Shown: positions 35,729 to 43,874 of the stretch, in pieces | How the letters are laid out: every line of letters begins with the position of its first letter | How positions within the stretch are numbered: position 1 is the first letter of the stretch | Assembly: GCF_003987015.1 (NCBI RefSeq) | Contig: NZ_PIPQ01000001.1 | Coordinates: forward strand, 62,001 to 126,000 | Source: Aliidiomarina taiwanensis | Lineage (GTDB): Bacteria; Pseudomonadota; Gammaproteobacteria; Enterobacterales; Alteromonadaceae | Length of the DNA: 64,000 nucleotides | Reading direction: 5' to 3' | Notes under the pieces: generated by a model | Databases searched by the model: none | What the model was told of the DNA's origin: nothing | What the model saw: the letters and a program-made list of their open reading frames with translations, nothing else | Position numbers and translations under genes: made by a program

Positions 35729-37094
35729 GGTCGTTTCCTCCAAAATAGCCGCGTATTAAGTTATTAAATTGGTGCAAGTAATAGGAATTTACCCATTTGA
35801 GTTCTTTGGCAGAATCAGGAGGGCTTAGTGGTCGTGCATGTAATTTGGTTATGCCATTTCGCAATTCTACCCAAGGTTGCTGCCCTCGCGTGTGCATTAC
35901 GGATTTGTGGTAGCTTATTAGCTCTGCTATTTGCTGCTGCAAGGTGTCACATTGAGCGACACCTGATAATTTTTCGAATCGTTGTCGTGCAGAACCGGTT
36001 AAAACATGTTTGGCTGAATCAGAAATATTCTTATACAGGTCTGCCAATGTTGCGTTGGTCCCGCCATACTTCAGCCACTCACTCTCGATATCTCGCATCG
36101 TTTGAGAATTTTGGCGGCAAATGAGCGTAAACAACAAATTAATACGGGTCAGAAAGGGCTCAACTTGCATGACATGTTCAAGTTTTTCTCTTTCTTCGGC
36201 ATTTTCATCATTGAAGGCCGCGTTAAAAACGTCTTCGGGTTCGATGCCGCCACCAGACTGATTTCTTAAAGCCTTTAATAAAATACCAGCAGCGCCTTGG
36301 TCTAAACCGGTTACTTTAAGCCAATAATCTCGCGTGATTTCACCGACTTTTCCTGATGTCGAAAACGCGACTCTGCACGCATTTTTAAAGTTATCCGGTA
36401 TATCGCTGAACTGAATTTCCAGTGGAGACTTTGAACTCTCAGCGCTTTTTATTAAACTCTTAATGTAAGATACGGCAGCATCAAAGTATGATTGCAAAAT
36501 CGGCTTTTGGGCGAGCAGTAGTCTATATTCATCCCAACGCTGTTTTGAAACATCGTCATGGTTATAATGGTAATACTTATCAAAATAGCCAAGTTCTAAA
36601 AACGGTGTGCGGTAACGCCCGCTGACACCTAAGCCCAACTGACGCACCAGAATTTGGCCTTCTCTGTTGGTGGTAAAAACAAGTTTGGGGTTTTCGTCTT
36701 CCGCATCTAAGATTTTACGACCATTATTACTACCGAGTATTCCCGATGTATCGACATTCTTTTCCTTTGCGGTAAGCATCGAAAATACATAGATATTTTC
36801 TAAATGAAGCAAGCAGGTTTGGGCAAAGCGGGAACTCGTTTTATCACCGACAAAATTTTTGAGATGTTCTGGTATAACAAATGAACTATCCGAAATTAGT
36901 GACTGAACCACCCCATGATGCATCAAATTAACCGTGAAGTTGCGAACGTCGTTCGAAATAGAGTTCACTCGCTTTTCGAATATAGCCTCGCCATAGCTCG
37001 ACCAAATAACTAGCATTCCAAGTGGGTCTATATAAAGTGACGAAGCTATGTCTTTGTTAGCATCGGTAATGATGTCTGCTAATTTAAAATTCAC
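35715..37094 (-). CDS. Unknown protein, first intact gene of the helicase-PLD operon
   Basis: A 459-residue soluble-looking protein that I do not recognise. It starts at a GTG (37094) with AAGGA eight bases before it. No membrane segment, zinc motif or nuclease motif stands out; it is rich in aromatic and charged residues (for example YFDKYYHYNHDD around 175). Its tight coupling to the PLD gene says it belongs to the same system, perhaps as a specificity or regulatory subunit. Function is unknown. Confidence 0.75.
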   Translation of the reverse strand: MNFKLADIITDANKDIASSLYIDPLGMLVIWSSYGEAIFEKRVNSISNDVRNFTVNLMHHGVVQSLISDSSFVIPEHLKNFVGDKTSSRFAQTCLLHLENIYVFSMLTAKEKNVDTSGILGSNNGRKILDAEDENPKLVFTTNREGQILVRQLGLGVSGRYRTPFLELGYFDKYYHYNHDDVSKQRWDEYRLLLAQKPILQSYFDAAVSYIKSLIKSAESSKSPLEIQFSDIPDNFKNACRVAFSTSGKVGEITRDYWLKVTGLDQGAAGILLKALRNQSGGGIEPEDVFNAAFNDENAEEREKLEHVMQVEPFLTRINLLFTLICRQNSQTMRDIESEWLKYGGTNATLADLYKNISDSAKHVLTGSARQRFEKLSGVAQCDTLQQQIAELISYHKSVMHTRGQQPWVELRNGITKLHARPLSPPDSAKELKWVNSYYLHQFNNLIRGYFGGNDHAND

Positions 37095-37108
37095 GGACGT
37101 TTCCTTGT

Positions 37109-37264
37109 CTAGCTGAGTGAGTTCGAGATCTTACTCATCAATAATTCACTAAAATTTTCTGCGTTAATAGGCGTTGCTTGTAATTTGTTCTTCGAATTGT
37201 AAGCCAGTAATTTTGAATTACCTAATTGCAGCGGCTCTTCGTGCTTTGAAACAAAAAGAGGGGG
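37109..37264 (-). pseudogene. C-terminal remnant of a fourth operon gene, cut by an IS3 fragment
   Basis: Upstream of the 459-residue gene, the same strand has an open frame without a start, ending at TAG 37109-37111, 14 bases before the next gene. It reads PLFVSKHEEPLQLGNSKLLA, then YNSKNKLQATPINAENFSEL and a short serine-rich end. The composition and flow are those of a real protein end. Its 5' side runs into the transposase fragment at about 37260, so the rest of the gene seems to have been lost. I do not recognise the family. Confidence 0.5.
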
Positions 37265-37510
37265 TTATGGATTTGTATTCTCGCCGAATCATTGGCTGGT
37301 CTATTAACAAACGTATGACAACTGATCTTGTGTTGCAGTCGGTTAAGCAAGCCTATTGGCTTAGAAAGCATCCAAAAGGTGTTGTTTTCCATAGTGACCG
37401 TGGCTCCCAGTACACCAGTAAAAAGTTAAAAAGTTAAAAAGTTAAAAAGCTCGCTAACTAAGCTAGGTATAAAGCAGTTAGTAGAGCCAGTTACCGCCTT
37501 TAATTAGCAT
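37261..37510 (+). pseudogene. IS3-family transposase (OrfB) fragment
   Basis: The plus strand reads MDLYSRRIIGWSINKRMTTD, then HPKGVVFHSDRGSQYTSKKL, the central part of an IS3 OrfB integrase domain with the second Asp of the DDE triad (HSDRGSQY). Both ends are missing. At 37420-37449 an 8-base unit (AAAAAGTT) is repeated about 3.75 times; with two fewer copies the frame would continue KSSLTKLGIKQLVEPVTAFN. No terminal inverted repeats were found. The rest of the stretch to 37536 holds nothing else I can name. Confidence 0.8.
37420..37449. repeat. 8-bp tandem repeat (AAAAAGTT) in the IS3 fragment
   Basis: Consecutive AAAAAGTT units end in AAAAAGC. Removing two units (16 bases) restores the transposase frame, so this looks like a slippage expansion in a dead gene. 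Confidence 0.7.
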
Positions 37511-37536
37511 AGCTAAAAGTCATACCAGCAGGCTGT

Positions 37537-38454
37537 TTAACTTAATAAATCACTATGAATTTCTTCATAGGAATCTTCAGAGTAGTAACTTGCACGCTGC
37601 TCCTTAACAAGATTTTGTGTACCTGATATTGCTGGAATACTTAGGTCAGGATACCCCGCAGCTTGGCTATCAGGAACAAAAACCGGACGGCCCATTGCAT
37701 AGCTTGCATTAACGGCATGCATAGTGCCGCCATCAATGGTTGTTTCTATGGCAAAAACTGCTGACGCTAACCCTGCTTGAATTCTATCCCGTTTAGCAAA
37801 TAAAGCCGGAATTGAACGAGTGCCCGGCGGATTTTCTGAAACCCAAAGCCCACCATTATCGAGTATTTCATTTGCTAGCTTTCGGTTAACGGCAGGGGAG
37901 ATCGTTGCCAAATCAACCAGCACAGCGATTGTGGGTACGCGAAAGTCTAACGCAGCACGATGTGCAATAGCGTCTATCCCTAGTGCTAAACCACTAATTA
38001 TTGCAAAGCCTTTACTCGCAAACGCTTCAACAGTGCTTTTAGTAAGCTCTTTACCTAATGCGGTGTTATTACGAGTTCCCACGACGGCGATTGCTTTGTT
38101 ACTTTGCAGTAGCTCCACGTTTCCTTTGCAAAAAAGAAATGGCGGTGGCTTAACGACTTCCAGTAAGTGAGAAGGATACTTAGCATCACCACGCATTATT
38201 ACCTTGATACCTTGCAGTCTCCACTCTTCAATTTTTTCAGATATTTGCTTTCTTGCAGACTCAAAATGACCTACCTTTAAAAATTCAACCAATGAAGAAG
38301 GTGTTCTTTTTAATGGCAAATTTTGAGTGCGTACTCCTGCAATATCTTCGAGAGTTTTGAAACCATTTGCCGCTGCAAAAATCAACAGCGAGCTTATCGT
38401 TTCATCACCAACGCCTTTGAGTTCTTTAAGTGCGAGCGCATCAAGTATATTCAT
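37537..38454 (-). CDS. DprA/Smf-like Rossmann-fold (SLOG) protein
   Basis: A DprA-family protein of 305 residues from the ATG at 38454 (MNILDALALKELKGVGDETI); an alternative ATG at 38535 would add 27 residues. An N-terminal helix-hairpin-helix-like segment (about 1-60) precedes the Rossmann core, with IAVVGTRNNTALGKE (GSR of DprA is GTR here), IISGLALGIDAIAHRAAL, SENPPGT, AKRDRIQAGLASAVFAIET (RNRI is RDRI) and GRPVFVPD. It is diverged from housekeeping DprA, which usually sits beside fmt-def. DprA-like proteins recur in defence islands; a role here is inference. It is divergent from the WYL regulator. Confidence 0.8.
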   Translation of the reverse strand: MNILDALALKELKGVGDETISSLLIFAAANGFKTLEDIAGVRTQNLPLKRTPSSLVEFLKVGHFESARKQISEKIEEWRLQGIKVIMRGDAKYPSHLLEVVKPPPFLFCKGNVELLQSNKAIAVVGTRNNTALGKELTKSTVEAFASKGFAIISGLALGIDAIAHRAALDFRVPTIAVLVDLATISPAVNRKLANEILDNGGLWVSENPPGTRSIPALFAKRDRIQAGLASAVFAIETTIDGGTMHAVNASYAMGRPVFVPDSQAAGYPDLSIPAISGTQNLVKEQRASYYSEDSYEEIHSDLLS

Positions 38455-38668
38455 ATCATTCCAATTATATAAAGCTAAAACGTTGTAAGTGCTTCCCAAC
38501 ATTATCCTAAAGTAAGGCGAGTGAGCTTGTATCATAATGCTAAAGCACTACAAACTCTTCATGAAAAGTACTAATTAAAGCTAGGATATAAAATAGCAGC
38601 GACAATCTGTGTCGTATAGGATTGTTAAATTCACTGCATGAATGATAATTTTTAAAGAGAGAGTGATT

Positions 38669-39670
38669 ATGGCTGATTCTTCATTGCGCCTATTGCTAAT
38701 GTTACAGCAGATTCCTAGAGAGCCGCGCTATGTTAGTAGCCAACAACTGCACGCTCGTCTAGCCGATGCAGGCTACAGCGTTAGCTTGCGCACTGTGCAG
38801 CGAGACTTAGTGAAATTATCTAGTCACTTTCCATTGATACAGAGCGAACCAAGCGGGCAAGGAAATACGGGCGTGTCTTGGGCGTTTAGTCAGCATGGAC
38901 AACACATGGCTTTCCCGGGTATGGATGCAGTAACTGCATTAACGGTATCTATGGCGCTAGAGCATTTACAGTCACTGTTACCGCCGCAAGTATTACAGCA
39001 CCTGGAACCTTGGCAGCTGGAAGCCGAAGAACGGCTACAGAAGCTAAACTCAAGCAAGTATCAAAGCTGGATGGATAAAGTACGGGTCTCTCCGCAGCAT
39101 GTCTTGCAAGCACCACAAGTAGATGCAGAAGCAGTAGGGTTGATTTATGAGGCTCTGCTAGAAAATCGTCAGTTTTGTGCCACCTATAAAGGTAAGTCAG
39201 AAAGGGTAATCCACCCATACGGGCTTGTTCAACAAGGGCGCACCTTGTATTTATTATGTCGTTTTTATGACTTTGAAGACGTGCGTATTACAGCGTTGCA
39301 TCGCTTTGAAAAGGTCGAACTACTCGATGAACCAATTCGTCCTTTTCCAGCATTCAATATTGATGACTACCTTAATACTGGTGCAATGCAGTGGGCGTTG
39401 CCAGACCCTAAGCTTATTTCATTAGAGCTTCGTGTGAATCAATGGCTTAAAAACCATCTTGAAGAGTCTCCATTATCGGAACAGCAGCTATTAGTAATCG
39501 ATGACGAGCAGCAAGAGTCTTACTTAGTTAAGGCTGAGATGTTGGATGGTCGACAGCTGCGCCGCTGGTTATTGAGTCTAGGTTCTGATGTGGAAGTAAT
39601 CGCCCCTAAGGGCTTGCGTGATTGGATGGCTAGTATAGTGAAGGCTCAGGCTGATAGGTATTTAGAGTGA
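38669..39670 (+). CDS. WYL-domain transcriptional regulator
   Basis: A 333-residue regulator with an N-terminal winged helix (SSQQLHARLADAGYSVSLRT, VQRDLVKLS) and a WYL-type ligand-sensing domain (about 165-240: ATYKGKSERVIHPYGLVQQG, TLYLLCRFYDFEDVRITALHRF), then a WCX-like C-terminus. I choose the ATG at 38669 (MADSSLRLLLML), with AGAGAG at Shine-Dalgarno distance. WYL regulators commonly control phage-defence loci. The 214-bp divergent gap to the DprA-like gene is where it might act. Confidence 0.85.
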   Translation: MADSSLRLLLMLQQIPREPRYVSSQQLHARLADAGYSVSLRTVQRDLVKLSSHFPLIQSEPSGQGNTGVSWAFSQHGQHMAFPGMDAVTALTVSMALEHLQSLLPPQVLQHLEPWQLEAEERLQKLNSSKYQSWMDKVRVSPQHVLQAPQVDAEAVGLIYEALLENRQFCATYKGKSERVIHPYGLVQQGRTLYLLCRFYDFEDVRITALHRFEKVELLDEPIRPFPAFNIDDYLNTGAMQWALPDPKLISLELRVNQWLKNHLEESPLSEQQLLVIDDEQQESYLVKAEMLDGRQLRRWLLSLGSDVEVIAPKGLRDWMASIVKAQADRYLE

Positions 39671-39710
39671 CAGGTAGGTTGGGTAGGAAGGAAACACTGA
39701 TATGTCGGTA

Positions 39711-40013
39711 CTAATAAAGCCGAGGCCTATTGTTCGGGTTTAGTCTGCCACTACACAAGCTTAATGAGTGACCAAGTGCTAAAACGTCTTCCATTATAGG
39801 TCCTGATAGAGCGTTACTCCCAGCCCAGTCTTGGAGAACTACCATAATATCAGCTTCAATATTGTTTGCGCTCTTGGTGTAAGGGGAAACAAAATCGCAG
39901 TCATAAATGCCGTTGTGGAAGTCGCCAATATTTTTAAAGCCTGCCCGCGTGGTTCGCTGTCTCCTATGCGCGAGCTCTCTTAGTTTTGACTCTTTTATTG
40001 CGAGCGAATCCAT
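39711..40013 (-). CDS. Short protein, perhaps a truncated uracil-DNA-glycosylase-like protein
   Basis: A 100-residue ORF. The stretch DCDFVSPYTKSANNIEADIM followed by VVLQDWAGSNALSGP resembles, from memory, the N-terminal part of a uracil-DNA-glycosylase-superfamily group, which would normally continue well past 100 residues. The last residues (NNRPRLY) then look like a broken end. If so this is a 3'-truncated relic. The similarity is uncertain and no catalytic residue can be confirmed. Confidence 0.35.
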   Translation of the reverse strand: MDSLAIKESKLRELAHRRQRTTRAGFKNIGDFHNGIYDCDFVSPYTKSANNIEADIMVVLQDWAGSNALSGPIMEDVLALGHSLSLCSGRLNPNNRPRLY

Positions 40014-40130
40014 GCCCTTAATCTTCTTAGGTTAGTTATCAAAAACCGAATGAACGCGACACAAATTGTCGTACACTCGACTTAATATCGTAAAAAGTAA
40101 AATATCTTATACAGAAGCAAGGAGCAAACG

Positions 40131-40349
40131 ATGGCTAAGCAGTTACAAATAAAACTCACTCCTGAAGCTACTCAAAAATATTTAAAGCTTTGTGGTGAGC
40201 AGATGGAGGCAGAGATGAATGAGTTTGTGGAGCCGACATTTCCATTAATAAAAATTGAAATGAGCATGTTTGAAAACGAAGTATTCATGGAAGTTGGTAA
40301 TGAGTGGGTTGAGCTGGGCGATTCAGCTGTAGAAATCATTTCGTCTTAG
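40131..40349 (+). CDS. Small acidic protein of unknown function
   Basis: A 72-residue acidic protein (MAKQLQIKLTPEATQKYLKL..., many Glu and Met). It has an excellent Shine-Dalgarno (AAGGAG) before the ATG and is followed 17 bases later by the IS21-split gene, so it heads a small plus-strand operon of unknown genes. I do not recognise it. Confidence 0.6.
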   Translation: MAKQLQIKLTPEATQKYLKLCGEQMEAEMNEFVEPTFPLIKIEMSMFENEVFMEVGNEWVELGDSAVEIISS

Positions 40350-40788
40350 AGCTGGAGTATTAACTAATGAGTCTATTCGATAAGACTGTTGGCTTTTCGC
40401 AACTCAAATCGATGCTCGACAGCATAGGGTTCGAAAGCTTTTATAGGGACCACTTAAGGAGTATGGCTCAGTCTATAAATTATGGCGTCCGAAAAGGGGA
40501 AGTTAACTTTGGTGGCCTGGCCGATGCAGGAGAGCAGTACAACTATAAGCAGGACGAACGGTATACCGTAAGTATCAACTCGAAAGTAAAGCCAGCTAAG
40601 GGTATCGAATTGTTACTTCAGTGTGTTGAGGTTTTTGACTGGGGCGGTGTACAAAAAGGGAACATTATTAATGCGATTAATCTCTACCGTACTGACCGGC
40701 TAGAAGAGTTAATTTTTTCAGCAAAAACTGACTTTGAAAACGATTCAGCGCTACAGTTTTTGCACGTTGACCATCAGTTAGCCATTTG

Positions 40789-40796
40789 GTCCAGTG
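40789..40796. repeat. Target-site duplication, left copy
   Basis: GTCCAGTG borders the left end of the IS21-family element and recurs at 43188-43195. Eight bases is within the usual IS21 range. Confidence 0.85.
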
Positions 40797-40851
40797 TATA
40801 GAGCGTCAACTATCTTGACTGATCAGCGTCAATTAACTTGACGGGTTGTCG

Positions 40852-41610
40852 TCATCCTTCTTCTTTAGTTTTCAGTGATGCTTTCCTCCTGTAGCTTTCA
40901 CCCAAGCACTGGATGATGGTGGCATGATGCACCAGCCTGTCGATGGCTGCGATGGTCATGCTGGAGTCATCGAACAGCGTGTCCCAGTCCTCGAACGACT
41001 GATTTGACGTAATGATCATGCTGCAGCGTTCATACCGGTGAGCGATGAGTTCGAACAAGACACTGGTTTCCTGCTCGGTCTTGCGGATGTAGCCAATGTC
41101 ATCGACGATGAGCACCGCGTACTTATCCAGTTTAAGCAGTGCATACTCAAGCTTAAGCTCTTGTTTTGCTTGCTGCAGATGCTGCACCAATGCGGTTGCG
41201 GAGCTGAACTTCACACGGATGCCAGCTTCGATTAGGCCGTAACCTATGCTGCTGGCGATGTGGGTTTTACCTACGCCACTGGCACCGAACAAAAGGATAT
41301 TAGCGCCTTGTTTCACCCAGCTGGGCCGGTCTATCAAGTCATGAACCTGCGCTTTGTTAACGCCTTCTATGGCGTTGAAGTTAAAGCCACTAAGGTGCTT
41401 GCCTGCCGGCAGTTTTGACTCACGCAGATGCCGTTGCAGCCTCTTGTCTTCGCGGCTGGCGAGTTCGGCACTGCATAACTCAGCGAGGTATTGTTGTGGT
41501 GACCATTGTTCATGGATGGCTTTTTCGGCCATGGTTTGCCAGAGCTCACGTATTGAACCGAGGCGTAGCTGCTTAAGCATTAATGGCAAGGAGGCGGTGG
41601 CTTTATCCAT
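40852..41610 (-). CDS. istB: IS21-family transposition helper ATPase
   Basis: IstB is the AAA+ ATPase that assists the IstA transposase in target choice. The 252 residues contain Walker A LLFGASGVGKTHIASSIG and Walker B AVLIVDDIGYIRKT, then IITSNQSFEDWDTLFDD, the sensor region. Its ATG overlaps the istA stop by eight bases, the usual coupling. It looks intact. Confidence 0.95.
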   Translation of the reverse strand: MDKATASLPLMLKQLRLGSIRELWQTMAEKAIHEQWSPQQYLAELCSAELASREDKRLQRHLRESKLPAGKHLSGFNFNAIEGVNKAQVHDLIDRPSWVKQGANILLFGASGVGKTHIASSIGYGLIEAGIRVKFSSATALVQHLQQAKQELKLEYALLKLDKYAVLIVDDIGYIRKTEQETSVLFELIAHRYERCSMIITSNQSFEDWDTLFDDSSMTIAAIDRLVHHATIIQCLGESYRRKASLKTKEEG

Positions 41611-43096
41611 GATTGCCCCCGTGCAGTAATGACTGATACTGACTCAGTGCATGCTGATGAACGGTCATCTTGGGTATGGCTGCTGGCGGGTAGGCAAATC
41701 GCTCTTCGCAGTCATAGATGCTCGGTACGCGACCGTGTTCTATTTCGTTCACAACGAACTCGCCCAGTCGTTGCTCATGGCCGGTCTTGCTGGCTAAGTG
41801 AAGCAAGCGAACGATGTAATAGCAGGCCTTATCTGCCATCATCGTATCGTTGACGTGTGACCAGATGTGCTTGTAATTGTCGCTGGGTAACAACTCATCA
41901 CGCCACTGTGAGTGGCGGAACGCTCTTGGTTTTTTCACCAGGGCCTCGATGACGTGCTGGTAATTGACGCTGCGCACGCGCTTGGAGCCCTGCGCATAGA
42001 CTCGTGGCAATGTCTCAGTAAGGACGGTACCCAGATAAAGCTCCAGGCGGCTATCATACAGCCTAACCAGCAAGCGGCTTCCAACCAGTCGGGATGGTAC
42101 TGTATAAGTGACTCGTTTCAAGGCGATGGTACTGGTGCGGCTGACTCGTAGGTAATGTTCCGTGTAATTGACGCTGGTGTGCACAGGAAGCGGCTGTAAT
42201 TGTCGCTGTTCTTGGGCTAACTTATCAGCAACCCGGCGATTACGCCGTTCAACAATGCTTTGCACGAACGCCTCATAATCACTTCTTGAGGTAAAGTCAT
42301 AGCTACCACGTATTCTTAACGCTTGCTCCAGCTGGGCTTTAATGTGACGATTCGGTGACTCGATAGCCCCATTTTCTTGGGCAACTCCACGATTGTTTCG
42401 GGTGGCTTTAAAGCCGTAATGCTTCATCAGTTCGGTAAATCGCTCAGTGAAGTCGTCCTGCTCGGTACGGTTTTTATAAGCTGCACTTAAGCTGTCGGTG
42501 CGGATTTCAGTCGGTACGCCACCTGCTGCAATCAACGCATTCTGCAGGCCATCAGAGAAGGCAGCAAAGCTTTCACCACCATAAATTACCTGAGCAAACG
42601 CCCAGCCACACGCTGGCAACCTAAAGTGGAACAACTGATGCTGAAGCACTTCACCGAGGATGCTGACCGGATATTGGACTCTCGTGAAGTCGGCGATCCC
42701 CAATCTGCCTGGCTCATGATGTTGAACAAAGACGACATCGCTTGAATCAGCGTTAAGATGCCGCCACTGCTTGATTCTACGCTCCAGTGTACGTCTAGAC
42801 GAGGGGTTAAATTTATCTTGATGGTGTTCGCATAAGTGGTCGTAAATACCGACCGGCGAGATGTCACTATCTTGCTCAAGCAACGGGAGTACGACGCTGT
42901 CCCAAATTGATTCCAGAGGGTCAGTGCGCGTTCGCCAGTTTCGTTGGCCGCGTTTAGGTTGCAGTGCTTGCTTTTCGATGCGATAGCCAGAGCTCTCGGA
43001 GATACCAGCCTTAGCCGCTGATACCTTTTGACTGTAGTCCTTCCTAAGTTTCATATATAGATTAACCTGTTGATCTGTAACTTGCTTTCCCGACAC
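41603..43096 (-). CDS. istA: IS21-family transposase
   Basis: IstA is a DDE transposase. The 497 residues start at a GTG (MSGKQVTDQQVNLYMKLRKD) with GGAGG upstream, have an N-terminal helix-turn-helix, and an rve catalytic core with Asp in GRLGIADFTRV, Asp in IRTDSLSAAYKN and Glu in QENGAIESPNRHIKAQLE, followed by a basic C-terminal domain. It appears intact and the element could still be active. Confidence 0.95.
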   Translation of the reverse strand: MSGKQVTDQQVNLYMKLRKDYSQKVSAAKAGISESSGYRIEKQALQPKRGQRNWRTRTDPLESIWDSVVLPLLEQDSDISPVGIYDHLCEHHQDKFNPSSRRTLERRIKQWRHLNADSSDVVFVQHHEPGRLGIADFTRVQYPVSILGEVLQHQLFHFRLPACGWAFAQVIYGGESFAAFSDGLQNALIAAGGVPTEIRTDSLSAAYKNRTEQDDFTERFTELMKHYGFKATRNNRGVAQENGAIESPNRHIKAQLEQALRIRGSYDFTSRSDYEAFVQSIVERRNRRVADKLAQEQRQLQPLPVHTSVNYTEHYLRVSRTSTIALKRVTYTVPSRLVGSRLLVRLYDSRLELYLGTVLTETLPRVYAQGSKRVRSVNYQHVIEALVKKPRAFRHSQWRDELLPSDNYKHIWSHVNDTMMADKACYYIVRLLHLASKTGHEQRLGEFVVNEIEHGRVPSIYDCEERFAYPPAAIPKMTVHQHALSQYQSLLHGGNHG

Positions 43097-43187
43097 AGCA
43101 TGACCTCCGTTTTGCTGTATCGAACCCTATCAGATCAACCGGTCAAGATAATTGTCGTGGACCGGTCAGGTTAATTGTCGCTTAATA

Positions 43188-43195
43188 GTCCAGTG
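43188..43195. repeat. Target-site duplication, right copy
   Basis: GTCCAGTG, identical to 40789-40796, directly follows the right end of the IS21-family element. Confidence 0.85.
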
Positions 43196-43604
43196 GCTGG
43201 ACTAAGGTTTACTCACTCATGTTTGACTTAACTACCATATATGATTCACGAGTTGCTGCATTTTTGAACTGGGTTGTAGCTCGATTTATGGAGACATTAC
43301 AGGACGATGAAAACAGAGCATTATTGCAGAGTATCTCCTCTCACCTATTTACTGTAGACGGAAATAATATCCGTGAGCGGGGACTTTCTAAAGAGAGTCG
43401 AGAGCAGCTTAAAATTGACCCATTGAGAAAAGGGGCTCCGCTAGAGCAGATGGAGGCAAACAAGTTGGCCTCTTGGTTATTACGAGTTATAGCTAACTAT
43501 CAGTTTGGACCTAACTTTGGGCAAAGTGACTTTAGACAAGTTGATAAAGCATTCTTTATGCTCGGGTTTGACCTTAAACAGTTAAAATAATGGGAAATAT
43601 ACCA

Positions 43605-43874
43605 ATGACAAGTAAGTGCATTGAGAACTTGACCTAAGTGATTAACGAAAAGCTGTACTACCTCGATCCAATGAATACAGGAAGTGTGGATAATGAGCTT
43701 GATGACGAATACTGCCGCTTGGCGGAAGGCATTGCGCAAAGCCTACACGAGGGTATCCAAGTCGAGAAAGCTGTGCAAAGTGAATTTGTGTTTTGGTTTG
43801 GCGAGCAATCTAAAGACAAGTTATTGAGTGTATGTAGCGCACTAAAAGAGGCAGGTATTGGCGATGGAAAATAG
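43605..43874 (+). pseudogene. Unknown small gene with early in-frame stop
   Basis: From the ATG at 43605 the frame reads MTSKCIENLT, then TAA (43635-43637), then VINEKLYYLDPMNTGSVDNE and on to 43874, 89 codons in all. A single change of CAA to TAA would explain the stop. Alternatively the protein starts at the GTG at 43638 (78 residues), but that has no Shine-Dalgarno. The product is acidic and of unknown function. It overlaps the next gene by about 11 bases. Confidence 0.45.

Larger units (their letters stand above)
40797..43187 (-). mobile_element. Complete IS21-family insertion sequence
   Basis: A 2391-bp element with istA and istB on minus. The ends are related: the left begins TATAGAGCGTCAA and the right, read inward, TATTAAGCGACAA. 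Each end carries two tandem copies of a roughly 20-base motif (left GCGTCAACTATCTTGAC and GCGTCAATTAACTTGAC; right CGACAATTAACCTGACC and CGACAATTATCTTGACC), the multiple-repeat ends typical of IS21. It is flanked by direct repeats GTCCAGTG and interrupts an unknown gene. Confidence 0.9.
40367..43590 (+). pseudogene. Unknown 274-residue gene split by an IS21-family element
   Basis: The left part runs from the ATG at 40367 and reads MSLFDKTVGFSQLKSMLDSI...HQLAIWSS before entering the insertion. The right part resumes in the same frame after it: SSGWTKVYSLMFDLTTIYDS...LGFDLKQLK to TAA at 43590. Removing the element and one copy of the 8-bp duplication joins 430 and 395 bases into one frame of 275 codons. 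The joined segment WSSGWTKVYS followed by IYDSRVAAFLNW looks natural. The family is unknown to me. The right fragment has an internal ATG at 43219 but no clear Shine-Dalgarno. Confidence 0.8.

Noticed and set aside
37420-37449. Short tandem array considered as a CRISPR
   Set aside because: The units are 8 bases without spacers; no cas genes or spaced repeats were seen anywhere in the window.
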